Origin: Lactococcus protaetiae | GTDB lineage: Bacteria > Bacillota > Bacilli > Lactobacillales > Streptococcaceae | Length of the DNA stretch: 64,000 bases | NCBI RefSeq assembly: GCF_006965445.1 | Contig: NZ_CP041356.1 | Location: 310,001-374,000 of the forward strand | Direction: 5' to 3' | Shown here: piece after piece, positions 31,435 to 40,096 of the stretch | Position numbering within the stretch: the first letter of the stretch is position 1 | Layout of the letters: each line of letters opens with the position of its first letter | Translations under genes and position numbers: made by a program | Notes under the pieces: generated by a model | Told to the model about the DNA's origin: nothing | The model's database searches: none | The model's input: only the letters and a program-made list of their open reading frames with translations

Positions 31435-31740
31435 TCTTGCGACGCTTGAGAAAAACTGTGCTTTTCTTATTCGCAACCTTGACGCAGTCACTACGTTACG
31501 CTATCCATTCGCTCTAAGCCAGCAGAGCTGGCAAGGCGAAATGGTAAGCGCAAGAGATGGTTTGCGTAACACGCAAAGGTTGCGAGCATCGACAACGTAG
31601 CGCAGCGAAGTGACTTTTAATCCGTAGGTCTGAAAGTCAAACAGTATTAGTTTTGTCAGTAAACTTTTTCTGTCAGCATACTGACAGATTTTTTCTAAAA
31701 CTGTTGAACTGCTCATTTAGAGATGAACTAGCATAAGCTA
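31435..31740. repeat. Mosaic repeat region between gnd and gntK
   Basis: No gene. Includes GCTCTAAGCCAGCAGAGCTGGCAAGGCGAAATGG-type modules with the hairpin CCAGCAGAGCTGG, ACGTTACGCTATCCATTCG, and the CTGTCAGcataCTGACAG palindrome (31670-31687) with a T run that may be the gnd-side terminator or a separator. Ends with another GATGAACTAG fragment of the 19-bp repeat. Confidence 0.75.
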
Positions 31741-31747
31741 AAAGTGC

Positions 31748-32722
31748 TTATTTTCTCTCAACATCATGCCCACCGAAACCGTTACGCAATGCAGCGACAA
31801 CTTTTCCTGTCATTGTATCATCTTGCAGTGAGCGATTACGCATCATGAGTGATAAAGCGATAACTGGTGCTGGAACTCTTAAATCTAAACTTTCTTCGAT
31901 GGTCCATTTCCCTTCACCAGAAGATTGAACGCGTCCAATAATTTCATCAAGTTTTGGGTCTTTTGCAAACTGTTCTTCAGCAAGTTCCATGAGCCAACTG
32001 CGAATGACCGAGCCATGATTCCATAATTTAGCAACAGCTTCGTAGTCGTAGTCAAAAGGAGATGCTTCAAGAATTTCAAAGCCTTCAGCAATGGCCTGCA
32101 TCATCCCATATTCAATACCATTATGAATCATTTTCAGATAATGACCACTACCAAGCTGCCCTGTATAAAGATATCCATTTTCTTGAGCGATAGCTTGGAA
32201 AATTGGCTCAATCACCTGCCACGCCACTTTATCATCACCGCCAATCATGAAGTTACCTCCTTGACGTGCACCTTCCATGCCACCTGATGTCCCAGCATCA
32301 AAAAATCTAATGCCCTTTTCCGCCAGAATTTTATTTTGTAGCAGATTATCTTTATAGTTGGAATTTCCACCATCAATGATGATGTCTCCTACTGACAGCT
32401 TTTCTGTCAGTTGCTCAATCGTGGAGTTTGTCGGATGTCCAGCTGGAACCATCACCCAGATAATTTTAGGAGATGCTGTCAGTTCATCACGACTCACAGA
32501 AGCTACTGGATCAGTAGATGGAGAATGAGCCTGTTCTACTGATGACAATTTTGTCAGTAAATCATCTATATCAAAAGCTCCAGTTACCTTGCCTGAATAT
32601 TGTTGAATTTCCTCAACAGCCGAGCGTTCTAGGTCATAAGCAACAACTTCAATATCATGGTCCACTGCATTTTTAACAAGATTCATTCCCATTTTTCCTA
32701 GACCAATCATTGCAAATTTCAT
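31748..32722 (-). CDS. gnd: 6-phosphogluconate dehydrogenase, decarboxylating (short type)
   Basis: 324 aa. Rossmann motif GLGKMGMNLVKN at residue 7, IDGGNSNYKDN (about 122), the substrate motif GGMEGARQGGNFMIGG (about 153), HYLKMIHNGIEYGMMQA (about 192). Makes ribulose 5-phosphate and NAD(P)H in the cytoplasm. Between about residues 56 and 82 there is an extra hydrophilic stretch (SSVEQAHSPSTDPVASVSRD) I do not expect in this family; its DNA carries GTCAG/CTGTCAG motifs. Gene order gnd-gntK-gntP gives a complete gluconate route. Confidence 0.9.
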   Translation of the reverse strand: MKFAMIGLGKMGMNLVKNAVDHDIEVVAYDLERSAVEEIQQYSGKVTGAFDIDDLLTKLSSVEQAHSPSTDPVASVSRDELTASPKIIWVMVPAGHPTNSTIEQLTEKLSVGDIIIDGGNSNYKDNLLQNKILAEKGIRFFDAGTSGGMEGARQGGNFMIGGDDKVAWQVIEPIFQAIAQENGYLYTGQLGSGHYLKMIHNGIEYGMMQAIAEGFEILEASPFDYDYEAVAKLWNHGSVIRSWLMELAEEQFAKDPKLDEIIGRVQSSGEGKWTIEESLDLRVPAPVIALSLMMRNRSLQDDTMTGKVVAALRNGFGGHDVERK

Positions 32723-32839
32723 TTTTTCCTCCTCTAATCTTTAAGCTCAACAAATCCGTAATGATTTTATGCTATGGCCATCCACTTGTTACACTTATTG
32801 TGCGATTCTTGCACACTTTTGTGCTAAGAAACTTGCGAA

Positions 32840-33060
32840 GCAATGTTAATTTATCAAAACAAGTGCATGCTATCTCCGCTGCGCTACGCTGTCCATCCTC
32901 GCTACGGTACTGAAACACCTAGTCGGAATGGCAATCTTTGAATTTCGTCCGACTAAATTCAGTGGTGAGTTGCCCTTTTATCAGTCGCTTCAGTGACTAG
33001 AGAAAATGGACAAATGTTTTATGAAATTCCCACTGAATAAGTCTTGACTTCATTACTGCT
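32840..33060. repeat. Mosaic repeat region upstream of gnd, first block
   Basis: Modules: AAAACAAGTGCATGCTATCT, CGCTGCGCTACGCTG, TCGGAATGGCAATC, CAGTCGCTTCAGTGACTAGA with GGACAAATGTTTTATG, then TTCCCACTGAATAAGTCTTG. The middle hairpin has a loop TTCA instead of TTTA and an imperfect arm. No coding frame. Confidence 0.8.
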
Positions 33061-33229
33061 TTTTACAACGAATGAGCTATAGTTTTAGTAAAATTACGAC
33101 ATGAACTTATCATTGATGTTATCGTTTTCATAAGTCTGTTATTATTATACGTAATTTATTTTCATTTGTCAACAATATATTTTGTAAAAAATTTTCTAAT
33201 TTATATAATTACTTTTGCTGTAGGCTTCG

Positions 33230-33870
33230 ACTAGATTTTATCAAAACAAGTGCGTGCTATCTCCGCCCTTTCGGGCTACGGTGCTACGTGCTTCGCACGG
33301 TTCTACGAACGGTCTACGCAACTTCGTTGCTCCGCTGTCCGTTTGATTGCCATTTGGCGTTGCCTCTATTCTTGTCACTTTAGTGACTTAGAGATAGAGG
33401 ATAAATGTTCATCGGCACTTTAGTGCCTTACAGCCAATGCCTTTTGCTCTTGGGGCTTTAGCCCCTAAGCAAACGGACAAATGTCCTAGGGTCATGCGAA
33501 GCTAGCTGCTAAAGCAGCAAGAGCAAAAGGCAAAGCACCTAGTCGGAATGGCAAGCTTTGAATTTCGTCCGACTGCCATAGGGCGTTGGCGCTTTTAGCG
33601 ACTAGGCTTCTTGGACAAGACCACTTCACCTTGCGACTTTAGTCGATTGCGATTTGAACTTCCGACTTTAGTCGGTTAGTGAAATCGACAACGTAGCAAA
33701 GCGGAGGTAGAGCGAATGGATAAATGGTGCGACCTCATATCAAAGATGTTAAGCAGACTGTTGCAGCTTTAGCTGCGTACAGGTCGCTTAGTTGTTACAC
33801 CTAGAGGTTGCACCTTAAATTCAGTGGCGAGTTAAAACTCCCACTGAATAAGTCTTGACTTCATTGGTAA
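33230..33870. repeat. Mosaic repeat region, second block (largest hairpin set)
   Basis: About 640 bp without a gene. Contains in order CCCTTTCGGG, GTGCTTCGCAC, CACTTTAGTG, GGCACTTTAGTGCC, GGGGCTTTAGCCCC, GCTGCTAAAGCAGC, GGCGCTTTTAGCGAC, GCGACTTTAGTCGA, CCGACTTTAGTCGG, GCAGCTTTAGCTGC: ten small hairpins with nearly constant loops and different stems. Ends with the CCCACTGAATAAGTCTTGAC module just before the RpiR promoter (TATAAT at 33901-33906). Confidence 0.85.
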
Positions 33871-33960
33871 TTTTCAAGAAAAGTTAAAGATGTTTTGTGG
33901 TATAATGTAATCAAATTCACTTGAGTTCATTAATCGAACTCAACTTATAGGAGGCTTGAC

Positions 33961-34808
33961 ATGGCGCGTACGCTGATTAGCCGCATCAAGAGTTATTATG
34001 ACAATCTCAGCAAATCAGACCAAGCAATTTCCGACTATTTGATTGCAAATATTGACAGTGCCGCGAGACTCTCAATTCAAGATTTTGCCAAAAACACTAA
34101 TGTATCTACTGCCACAATATCCAGATTTTCTAAAAAGATTGGATTCAATTCTTTTCAAGAGCTGAAGCTCGCAATTCACGCTACAGATTCTGTCAGTACT
34201 GACGAATTTTTTAGTGAACTTTCACCTACTGACAGCTATAAGGAAATATTGACAAAAAACTTTAACGGAAACATTTCCTCATTAAATTCTACTTTAAATT
34301 TAGTAGATGAGCGCAAGCTCAACCAAACAATGGATATCCTACTTCGTGCAGAAACCTGTGGGTTTTTCGGCCTTGGGGTTCAAATGCTGTGGCTCTGATT
34401 GCTTATCACAAGTTCTTACGAATGCCTTTGCACTGTGTTTATCATCAAGATTTTCATTTTCAACAAATGCAGGCTGCTAAATTGACTTCCAAAGACTGCG
34501 CTTTTGTCATCTCGCATACTGGGAAAAATAGGGATACCATCCACCTTTTAGAAATTTTGAAAAGTCGTGGTGTTCCCGTCATCGCAATCACCTCTTTTGC
34601 CAGTTCACCTTTAGCTAAGCTCGCAGACATTGCTCTTATATCTATTTCAGAAGAAATTTCCTATCGTCCAGAAGCCGTGGCTTCTACCGTTTCACAAATT
34701 AGCTTACTTGATGCTCTATTCATGATGTATGGTATGAAAATGAAAGATGTTTCTGAGAGCACTCTATCTGAAATCAGAAAAGTCATCCGCGATTCTCGTT
34801 TACCATGA
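33961..34808 (+). pseudogene. RpiR-family sugar-phosphate regulator, frameshifted
   Basis: N-terminal helix-turn-helix (LISRIKSYYDNLSKSDQAISDYL, then FAKNTNVSTATISRFSKKIGF) and C-terminal SIS domain that binds sugar phosphates (FVISHTGKNRDTIHLLEILKSRG). The frame breaks at the G run 34375-34378; one extra G gives a 282-aa protein reading GLGGSNAVALIAYHKF. Divergent from gnd-gntK-gntP, so it is the probable gluconate-operon regulator. Ribosome site TAGGAGG. If the break is real, gluconate control may be altered. Confidence 0.82.
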
Positions 34809-34924
34809 GATGACACACCATAATAGCAAGGAAACTGAATTAATTCGTTATAAAAAGCAACAGCAAGTTAACGTTACTTCCCAAACCTCTTAGCGTAAGA
34901 GTTCGTCAGAACAGTACAATGAGT

Positions 34925-35700
34925 GTAACGGATATACACTAGTGTAGGAAACGTTATCAAAACAAGTGCGTGCTATCTCTGCCTTACGGCTACGCTGTCA
35001 ATGCTCGCTACGCCACTAAATGTAACAACTAGCATATCCGTAAGCGCTGAAGCGCAAACGGCTATCCTATAAAGGGGCTAGTCGCAATCCTTGAGTTTCG
35101 TCCGACTGCACTAGGGCGTTAGTGCTTTAGCACTTAGGCTTCTGGGACAAGACCACTTCGCCTTGCAACTTTAGTTGATTAGAGCGAATGGATAACGAAG
35201 CGAAGCGGAGGTGTGACCTCATATCGAAGATGTGAGGTTGTACCCTAAATTCAGTGGTGAGTTGCCCTTTTATCAGTCGCTTTGCCTTTTGCTCTTGCTG
35301 TTTTAGCAGCTAGCTTCGCATGACCCTAGGACATTTGTCCGTTTGCTTAGGGGCTTAAAGCCCCAAGAGCAAAAGGCATTGGCTGTAAGACACTAAAGTG
35401 CCGATGAACATTTGTCCTCTATCTCTAAGTCACTAAAGTGACAAGAATAGAGACAACGCCAAATGGCAATCAAACGGGCAACGTAGCGCAGCGAAGATAG
35501 CGGCTTGAGAAAACAGACAAATATTTTACGAAACTCTCACTAATAAACCTTGACTTCATTGGTCATTCTGCAATTCGTTTGCCTTTTGCTCTTAGGGACC
35601 CTGCTTCTAAGCAAATGTTTTAACGAATGCAGACCGTTTCGCAGTCTATTCTGGTGCGCTTTTACACTAGGCTGGCGCGAAGCACCGTAAATCATTGATA
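34925..35700. repeat. Mosaic repeat region downstream of the RpiR gene
   Basis: About 780 bp, no gene. Contains the same modules in both orientations: forward TGCGTGCTATCTC and CGGCTACGCTGTC, GCAACTTTAGTTG (35176-35188), and reversed GCTGTTTTAGCAGC, GGGGCTTAAAGCCCC, CACTAAAGTG twice, TAGAGATAGAGGACA reversed. So an inverted copy of the 33.2-33.9 kb block appears joined to a direct fragment. Ends near CCTTGACTTCATTGG. Confidence 0.85.
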
Positions 35701-35724
35701 TTCTTTACAATGATTTAGCTATAG

Positions 35725-35775
35725 TACACCTCATCTCATGGAGAAATTGACAAAAACGTTACTGATGAGGTGTAT
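35725..35775 (+). promoter_or_regulatory. Leader hairpin ahead of the DUF960 gene
   Basis: TACACCTCATC (35726-35736) pairs exactly with GATGAGGTGTA (35764-35774) across about 27 bases. TATAGT (35719-35724) just before it could be a -10, so the hairpin would lie at the very 5' end of the transcript. Role unknown; could stabilise the mRNA. Confidence 0.5.
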
Positions 35776-35799
35776 ATTTCAAAGAAAGGATGTGAATTC

Positions 35800-36108
35800 A
35801 TGGCATTTTCCAACACTCGACGTCGCTATGCTAGTTTTGATACCGTTGCGTCTATTCCCGGAGAAGTTATTGATGCTTTTTGGTACATTATTGACCACCA
35901 CCTCAAAGGCGTTTTTCCCATGGAACCTGTGATTAACTTTGATTTAGTTAATTCTCATAATTTGCTTTCTATTCGCTTTTCTCAAGACAACAGCCCGACT
36001 GTTGTAGTCATTGATTTTGATTACCCTTTTGATGCTGCTTGGCCTCGCGAATATCGCGCTGTTGACAATATGGGACGCGAAACAATCATGACCGCCAGAG
36101 AGATGTAA
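35800..36108 (+). CDS. DUF960-family small protein
   Basis: 102 aa from ATG at 35800 with ribosome site GAAAGGA. RYASFDTVASIPGEVIDAFWYIIDHHLKG near the start and VVVIDFDYPFD (about 76-86) are typical of the DUF960 group of Lactobacillales, often annotated as staygreen-like or hypothetical. No membrane segment. Single gene with its own hairpin leader and a CTGTCAG terminator. Confidence 0.7.
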   Translation: MAFSNTRRRYASFDTVASIPGEVIDAFWYIIDHHLKGVFPMEPVINFDLVNSHNLLSIRFSQDNSPTVVVIDFDYPFDAAWPREYRAVDNMGRETIMTAREM

Positions 36109-36144
36109 GCAAATAAATCACTGACCAATCTTATTTGTCATTAA

Positions 36145-36176
36145 AAAAATTCTGTCAGCATACTGACAGAATTTTT
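36145..36176. terminator. Bidirectional terminator formed by the CTGTCAG palindrome
   Basis: AAATTCTGTCAG-CATA-CTGACAGAATTT, with A run before and T run after, lies between convergent genes and overlaps the end of the phosphoesterase gene. A good example of the motif acting as an ordinary intrinsic terminator. Confidence 0.85.
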
Positions 36177-36948
36177 ATAATTCATAATACACGATTTCTG
36201 GCGGAACACCGAAACGAATCGGCAAAAAAGTCAGACCGATACCACAATTCACATACAGCTTTGTCTTATCATTGAGCTGATACATTCCGCTATCTGCACA
36301 ACTCGAACCTTTATTTCGCAAGCGCCAATTTCCCAAACGAATCTGCCCACCATGACTATGCCCAGATAAAACCAAATCAAAATGATTCAATGTCTTCATA
36401 TCTAAAATCGTATCTGGCTCGTGAACCACAAGTACCGAAAATGCCTCCATCGCTGGTAAAAGTTCAAAATCTGGTTTTCCTTCTCGCCAATCATCAACAC
36501 CAGACACTGACAGTTTTTTCGTCAGTACTGACGAATTTTTTAAAATCGTAAAACCTGATTTTTCCAATATTTCTTCAACAAAAACCGAAGAATTTTTATC
36601 ATCAAAATCGTGATTCCCAAGCACCGCGAACTTACCTAATGGCGCCGTCAGTGATGACAACATTAGAATTAATTCATCCCAATTCTGACGCTTTGCCCAA
36701 AGAACCTTATCAAATAAATCTCCAGAAAAAACAATGACGTCTGGATTTTCACTTTCCATATTTCTTGCAAACTTTTTAAAACGTTGAGGCGTTGTGTGCC
36801 AAGTAAAATGTGTATCTGTAAAATGAGCAACTTTTACACCCTGTTGCTGACCAATTTCTACATGTCTCACTTTCATCAGGTGAGGCTCTATAAAAATTCC
36901 ATAAAGCAGCAGAGCTAAGAGTAATGCTCCAATCGTCAATTCAACCAT
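36175..36948 (-). CDS. Membrane-anchored metallophosphoesterase (YkuE/YaeI-like)
   Basis: 257 aa. One N-terminal membrane anchor (about 3-19), then the calcineurin-type metal site: FTDTHFTWH (about 44), SGDLFD (about 75), LGNHDFDD (about 109), VVHEPDT (about 173) and SGHSHGGQ (about 195). Related enzymes hydrolyse lipid or nucleotide phosphates at the membrane; the substrate here is unknown. A GTCAGTACTGACG motif (36521-36534) is in frame in a surface-like stretch. Confidence 0.88.
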   Translation of the reverse strand: MVELTIGALLLALLLYGIFIEPHLMKVRHVEIGQQQGVKVAHFTDTHFTWHTTPQRFKKFARNMESENPDVIVFSGDLFDKVLWAKRQNWDELILMLSSLTAPLGKFAVLGNHDFDDKNSSVFVEEILEKSGFTILKNSSVLTKKLSVSGVDDWREGKPDFELLPAMEAFSVLVVHEPDTILDMKTLNHFDLVLSGHSHGGQIRLGNWRLRNKGSSCADSGMYQLNDKTKLYVNCGIGLTFLPIRFGVPPEIVYYEL

Positions 36949-37091
36949 TTGTCCATTTTATCATAAATTCACTGACAAAAAAACTGTCCTACAATCTCAA
37001 AGATTATCATATCCCAGAAAGTTGGTATCAGTTTCTGTCTGTTTGCTAAAGAAGTAAAGAACAAAGCCAGTAAGTTAGAACTAACAAAAGA

Positions 37092-37120
37092 AAAAAAGAT
37101 TGTCTTAGACAATCTTTTAT
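37092..37120 (-). terminator. Terminator of the rpsF-ssb-rpsR operon
   Basis: AAAAGATTGTC-TTA-GACAATCTTTT with T run on the minus strand, a few bases past the rpsR stop. Confidence 0.85.
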
Positions 37121-37125
37121 ATTTT

Positions 37126-37371
37126 TTAGTTTTCGTCAGAAGCTACGAATGGAAGCAAAGCCATTACGCGCGCGCGTTTGATTGCTGTAACCACTTTACG
37201 TTGGTTTTTAGCTGATGTACCAGTCACGCGACGTGGCAAGATTTTTCCACGTTCTGAGATAAAACGTTTCAAAAGTTCTGTATCTTTGTAGTCAACGACT
37301 TCGATTTTATTAGCAGCGATGAAGTCAACTTTTTTACGGCGTTTGAAGCCGCCACGACGTTGTTGTGCCAT
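37126..37371 (-). CDS. rpsR: Ribosomal protein S18
   Basis: 81 aa, [20 protein letters not shown]..., nearly identical to lactococcal and streptococcal S18 throughout. Part of the small-subunit platform, partner of S6. Last gene of the conserved rpsF-ssb-rpsR operon, 74 bp after ssb. Confidence 0.98.
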   Translation of the reverse strand: MAQQRRGGFKRRKKVDFIAANKIEVVDYKDTELLKRFISERGKILPRRVTGTSAKNQRKVVTAIKRARVMALLPFVASDEN

Positions 37372-37445
37372 TTTATTTCTCCTTATATTATTTTTTAATG
37401 TCCTGTTAAAGTTTCAAGATGGTTGCCTAGAGCAAATCCATTGTA

Positions 37446-37940
37446 TTAGAATGGAAGATCATCATCCGAAATTTCCATCGGCGAGCTACCAAATGGGTCA
37501 GCATCACGACCAAAATTCGGTGTTGTATTATTGTTCGTTTGAGGACGTGAATTATTTGCAGACTGACTTGGTGCAGAGTATGAACCAGTAGCTGCTCCAC
37601 CACCCATACCTTCACGAGCAGAACGACTTTCCAACATCTGGAAATTATCAGCCACAACCTCAGTCACGTAAACACGTTGACCCTGTTGATTTTCATAATT
37701 ACGCGTTTGGATACGACCAGTAATACCGATCAAAGCTCCTTTTTTAGCCCAATTCGCCAAGTTTTCAGCTTGTTGACGCCAAATGACGCAATTAATAAAA
37801 TCGGCTTCACGCTCACCATTAGCATTTTTAAATTGGCGGTTAACCGCCAATGAAAAAGTAGCAACAGCCTGATTTTGTGGGGTATAACGAAGTTCAGGAT
37901 CGCGGGTAATGCGTCCTACTAATACAACATTATTAATCAT
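37446..37940 (-). CDS. ssb: Single-stranded DNA-binding protein
   Basis: 164 aa. OB-fold domain about 1-105 ([31 protein letters not shown]), a Gln/Asn/Ser-rich linker, and the acidic partner-binding tip ISDDDLPF. Coats single-stranded DNA in replication and repair. Between rpsF and rpsR as in most Firmicutes. Confidence 0.97.
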   Translation of the reverse strand: MINNVVLVGRITRDPELRYTPQNQAVATFSLAVNRQFKNANGEREADFINCVIWRQQAENLANWAKKGALIGITGRIQTRNYENQQGQRVYVTEVVADNFQMLESRSAREGMGGGAATGSYSAPSQSANNSRPQTNNNTTPNFGRDADPFGSSPMEISDDDLPF

Positions 37941-37964
37941 GATGAACTTCTCCTATAAAGCCAA

Positions 37965-38258
37965 TTAAGCTTCAACTTTAACAATCATATGACGAAGAAT
38001 GTCAAGATTGATCTTAGCAAGACGGTCAAATTCGCTCAAAGCTTCTGAAGTTGTTTCAGCTTCAAAAGTTGCGATGTGGTACAAACCTTCGCGGAAATCA
38101 TTGATTTCGTAAGCGAGTTTGCGTTTTTCCCAGTCTTTAGACTCAAGATTCACAGCACCGTTGTCAGTCAAGATAGCATCGAAACGTTCAACAAGGGCAG
38201 CCTTTGCTTCTTCATCAATGTTTGGACGAATAATGTAAAGAATTTCGTATTTAGTCAT
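37965..38258 (-). CDS. rpsF: Ribosomal protein S6
   Basis: 97 aa, [22 protein letters not shown], standard length. Small-subunit protein that pairs with S18. First gene of the operon; ribosome site AAAAGGAGG. The hairpin-rich leader just upstream resembles the S6:S18-binding autoregulatory element. Confidence 0.97.
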   Translation of the reverse strand: MTKYEILYIIRPNIDEEAKAALVERFDAILTDNGAVNLESKDWEKRKLAYEINDFREGLYHIATFEAETTSEALSEFDRLAKINLDILRHMIVKVEA

Positions 38259-38284
38259 TGATTTTTCCTCCTTTTGGACTAATG

Positions 38285-38362
38285 ACGCAGGTTGAGTCCT
38301 GCGTAAGTTGTGGATTTTTTCCCACAGAAGGTTATTATAGCAAATTTTTTTTGATTTGACAA
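38285..38362 (-). promoter_or_regulatory. rpsF operon promoter and S6/S18-type leader
   Basis: Promoter TTGTCA (38357-38362), 17-bp spacer, TATAAT (38334-38339). The transcript then forms TGTGG..CCACA and ACGCAGG-ACTCAA-CCTGCGT (38285-38304), a hairpin in the place and of the form of the known S6:S18 autoregulation site. Motif identity is by position and shape. Confidence 0.65.
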
Positions 38363-38390
38363 GATAAAATTTCCCTAATCAAGAGAGAGA

Positions 38391-39245
38391 TTATCCAACA
38401 ATAGCTTTAACAGCAGCATAGACGAGCAATACTGCACCTAGTACAATCCTATATTTCCCAAAGAATGTGAAATCATGTTTCTTAACATAGTTCATCAAGA
38501 ACTTAATCGCCAGCATTGAAACACCAAATGCGACTAAACAGGCCAATAGTAAGACGCTGAATTGTTCAAGATTTAACGAATTTCCATTCTTGAAAAAATG
38601 AAAGATTTTAACAAGACTGGCCCCAAACATAACTGGAATTCCTAAGAAAAACGTGAACTCAGCGGCTACTTCACGGCTTACTCCAATCAGCAGTGCCCCA
38701 ACGATTGTTGCTCCTGACCGCGATGTCCCAGGCAAAAGAGATAAAACTTGAAACAGCCCGATATATAAGGCAAATCGATAAGGAAGACGGTCAATATTAA
38801 ACACACTAAATTCATGATGAGGTACCCATTGACGCTCGATAACAATGAAAGCAATCCCATAAATGATTAACATAAAAGCTACAGGTACAAAGTGATAAAA
38901 ATGTGCATCTAACCAATCATTAAGAGGTAACCCAATAATCGCAGCAGGCAGTGCAGCAATCAAAACTTTCAACCATAAACGCCAGGTCAATTGTATTTCA
39001 CGCGGTGTTTTTTGCTTATCTTTAGGGTTTAGCTTATTGAAAGGGTTCAATTTATGAAAGTACAAAACAACAACGGATAAAATCGCTCCAAGTTGAATGA
39101 CTACATCAAACATTTCCTTAAATGCAGCGGATTGATTCAGTCGAATAAATTCCTCAGCAATAATCAAATGACCTGTTGATGAAATAGGCAACCATTCAGT
39201 AATTCCCTCAATAATCCCTAAAATAATCGCACGAATAAAGTCCAT
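38391..39245 (-). CDS. uppP: Undecaprenyl-diphosphatase
   Basis: 284 aa, about 8 membrane segments. Family motifs [17 protein letters not shown] (about 13-29) with the catalytic Glu/Ser region and [22 protein letters not shown] (about 164-185). Recycles undecaprenyl pyrophosphate for cell-wall synthesis and gives bacitracin tolerance. Single gene. Confidence 0.96.
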   Translation of the reverse strand: MDFIRAIILGIIEGITEWLPISSTGHLIIAEEFIRLNQSAAFKEMFDVVIQLGAILSVVVLYFHKLNPFNKLNPKDKQKTPREIQLTWRLWLKVLIAALPAAIIGLPLNDWLDAHFYHFVPVAFMLIIYGIAFIVIERQWVPHHEFSVFNIDRLPYRFALYIGLFQVLSLLPGTSRSGATIVGALLIGVSREVAAEFTFFLGIPVMFGASLVKIFHFFKNGNSLNLEQFSVLLLACLVAFGVSMLAIKFLMNYVKKHDFTFFGKYRIVLGAVLLVYAAVKAIVG

Positions 39246-39324
39246 ATTTGGTTCTCCTAGAAGTTTTCAGTAAAATAGTCTATGAAGCTGTTTTTTCCCA
39301 ACTATACTTTATAGCTCTGCCAAA

Positions 39325-39545
39325 AACAAACACAAAGTTGCCATTTTAGCAACTAGATTTTTGGGATGGGCAAACTCATATCTGTGATACGAGCGTGTAT
39401 CCTTATTCAGCTTCACAAACTTACTGTTCATTTTTTACTTAGCAGAGGATTGTCTGCTCCATAATAAAGCGACAAGATAAGCACACTCCACTCTGCTTTC
39501 GTCCTACTACAAACTCATTCATTGTAAAAGGCAAGATGAGTTTTA
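39325..39545. repeat. Sparse repeat fragments upstream of the lysine riboswitch
   Basis: No gene. Contains hairpins AGTTGC-N7-GCAACT (39331-39349) and AAACTCAT..ATGAGTTT (39510-39543), and the fragment CACTCTGCTTTCGTCCTACT that also occurs in the 3'-end module near 54.83 and 55.73 kb. The rest of the gap (39246-39325) shows nothing. Confidence 0.55.
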
Positions 39546-39660
39546 CTCCATAAGTATATCATAAAATCAAAACCAATAAACTTAAAAACTTAACTCACCT
39601 CGCCACTTTTTGTTTTGCCCTTGACATCACAATAAAAAAAAGTTATCATTTTGTATAACA

Positions 39661-39892
39661 CATCGATAGAGGTCGCGACTGATATGAGTTTATGCCGAGC
39701 TGGAGCACAGCTAAGACGCATAAATAAGGAGAAGTCGCCGAAAGATTTTTGACGCTCATCAAAAATCTTGGGCTAGTGGGAAACACTCACTAGACTGTCG
39801 CCATGACATAGACACGGCGGGGGCTATTCGTTCAAGAAATTTTAAAAATTTTTCGTACGTTTAGCAATCTCTTTTGTAGATTGCTTTTTTCT
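39661..39892 (+). promoter_or_regulatory. Lysine riboswitch (L box) with terminator
   Basis: Signature segments in order: GATAGAGGTCGCGACTGAT, AGGAGAAGTCGCCGAAAGAT, TGGGCTAGTGGGAAACACTC, ACTAGACTGTCGCC and GACACGGCGGGGGCTATTC, which together are the lysine aptamer. Then AGCAATCT-N7-AGATTGCT and a T run (39863-39891) form the expression platform. High lysine should stop transcription before the permease gene. Confidence 0.92.
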
Positions 39893-40096
39893 TGTTTTCA
39901 TTGGTTTATCAAACGATGTTACTATTGAAAACAAGCAAACTCAGATGTATAATAGTCCTGCTTTGATATTTGCTTGGCATGGACTGTCATTGGTTTATTA
40001 ATCTACTTTTTGAGGTAATTCTAGTTGCAACATTAGCAGAAAATTAGCTTCTCTTTGCTAAACTAAACCATAGAATAAAATTTTTAGGAGAGAGTT

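Noticed and set aside
33230-35700. Repeated short palindromes suggesting a CRISPR array
   Set aside because: Spacing and unit length are irregular, unit order is shuffled and there are no unique spacers or cas genes.
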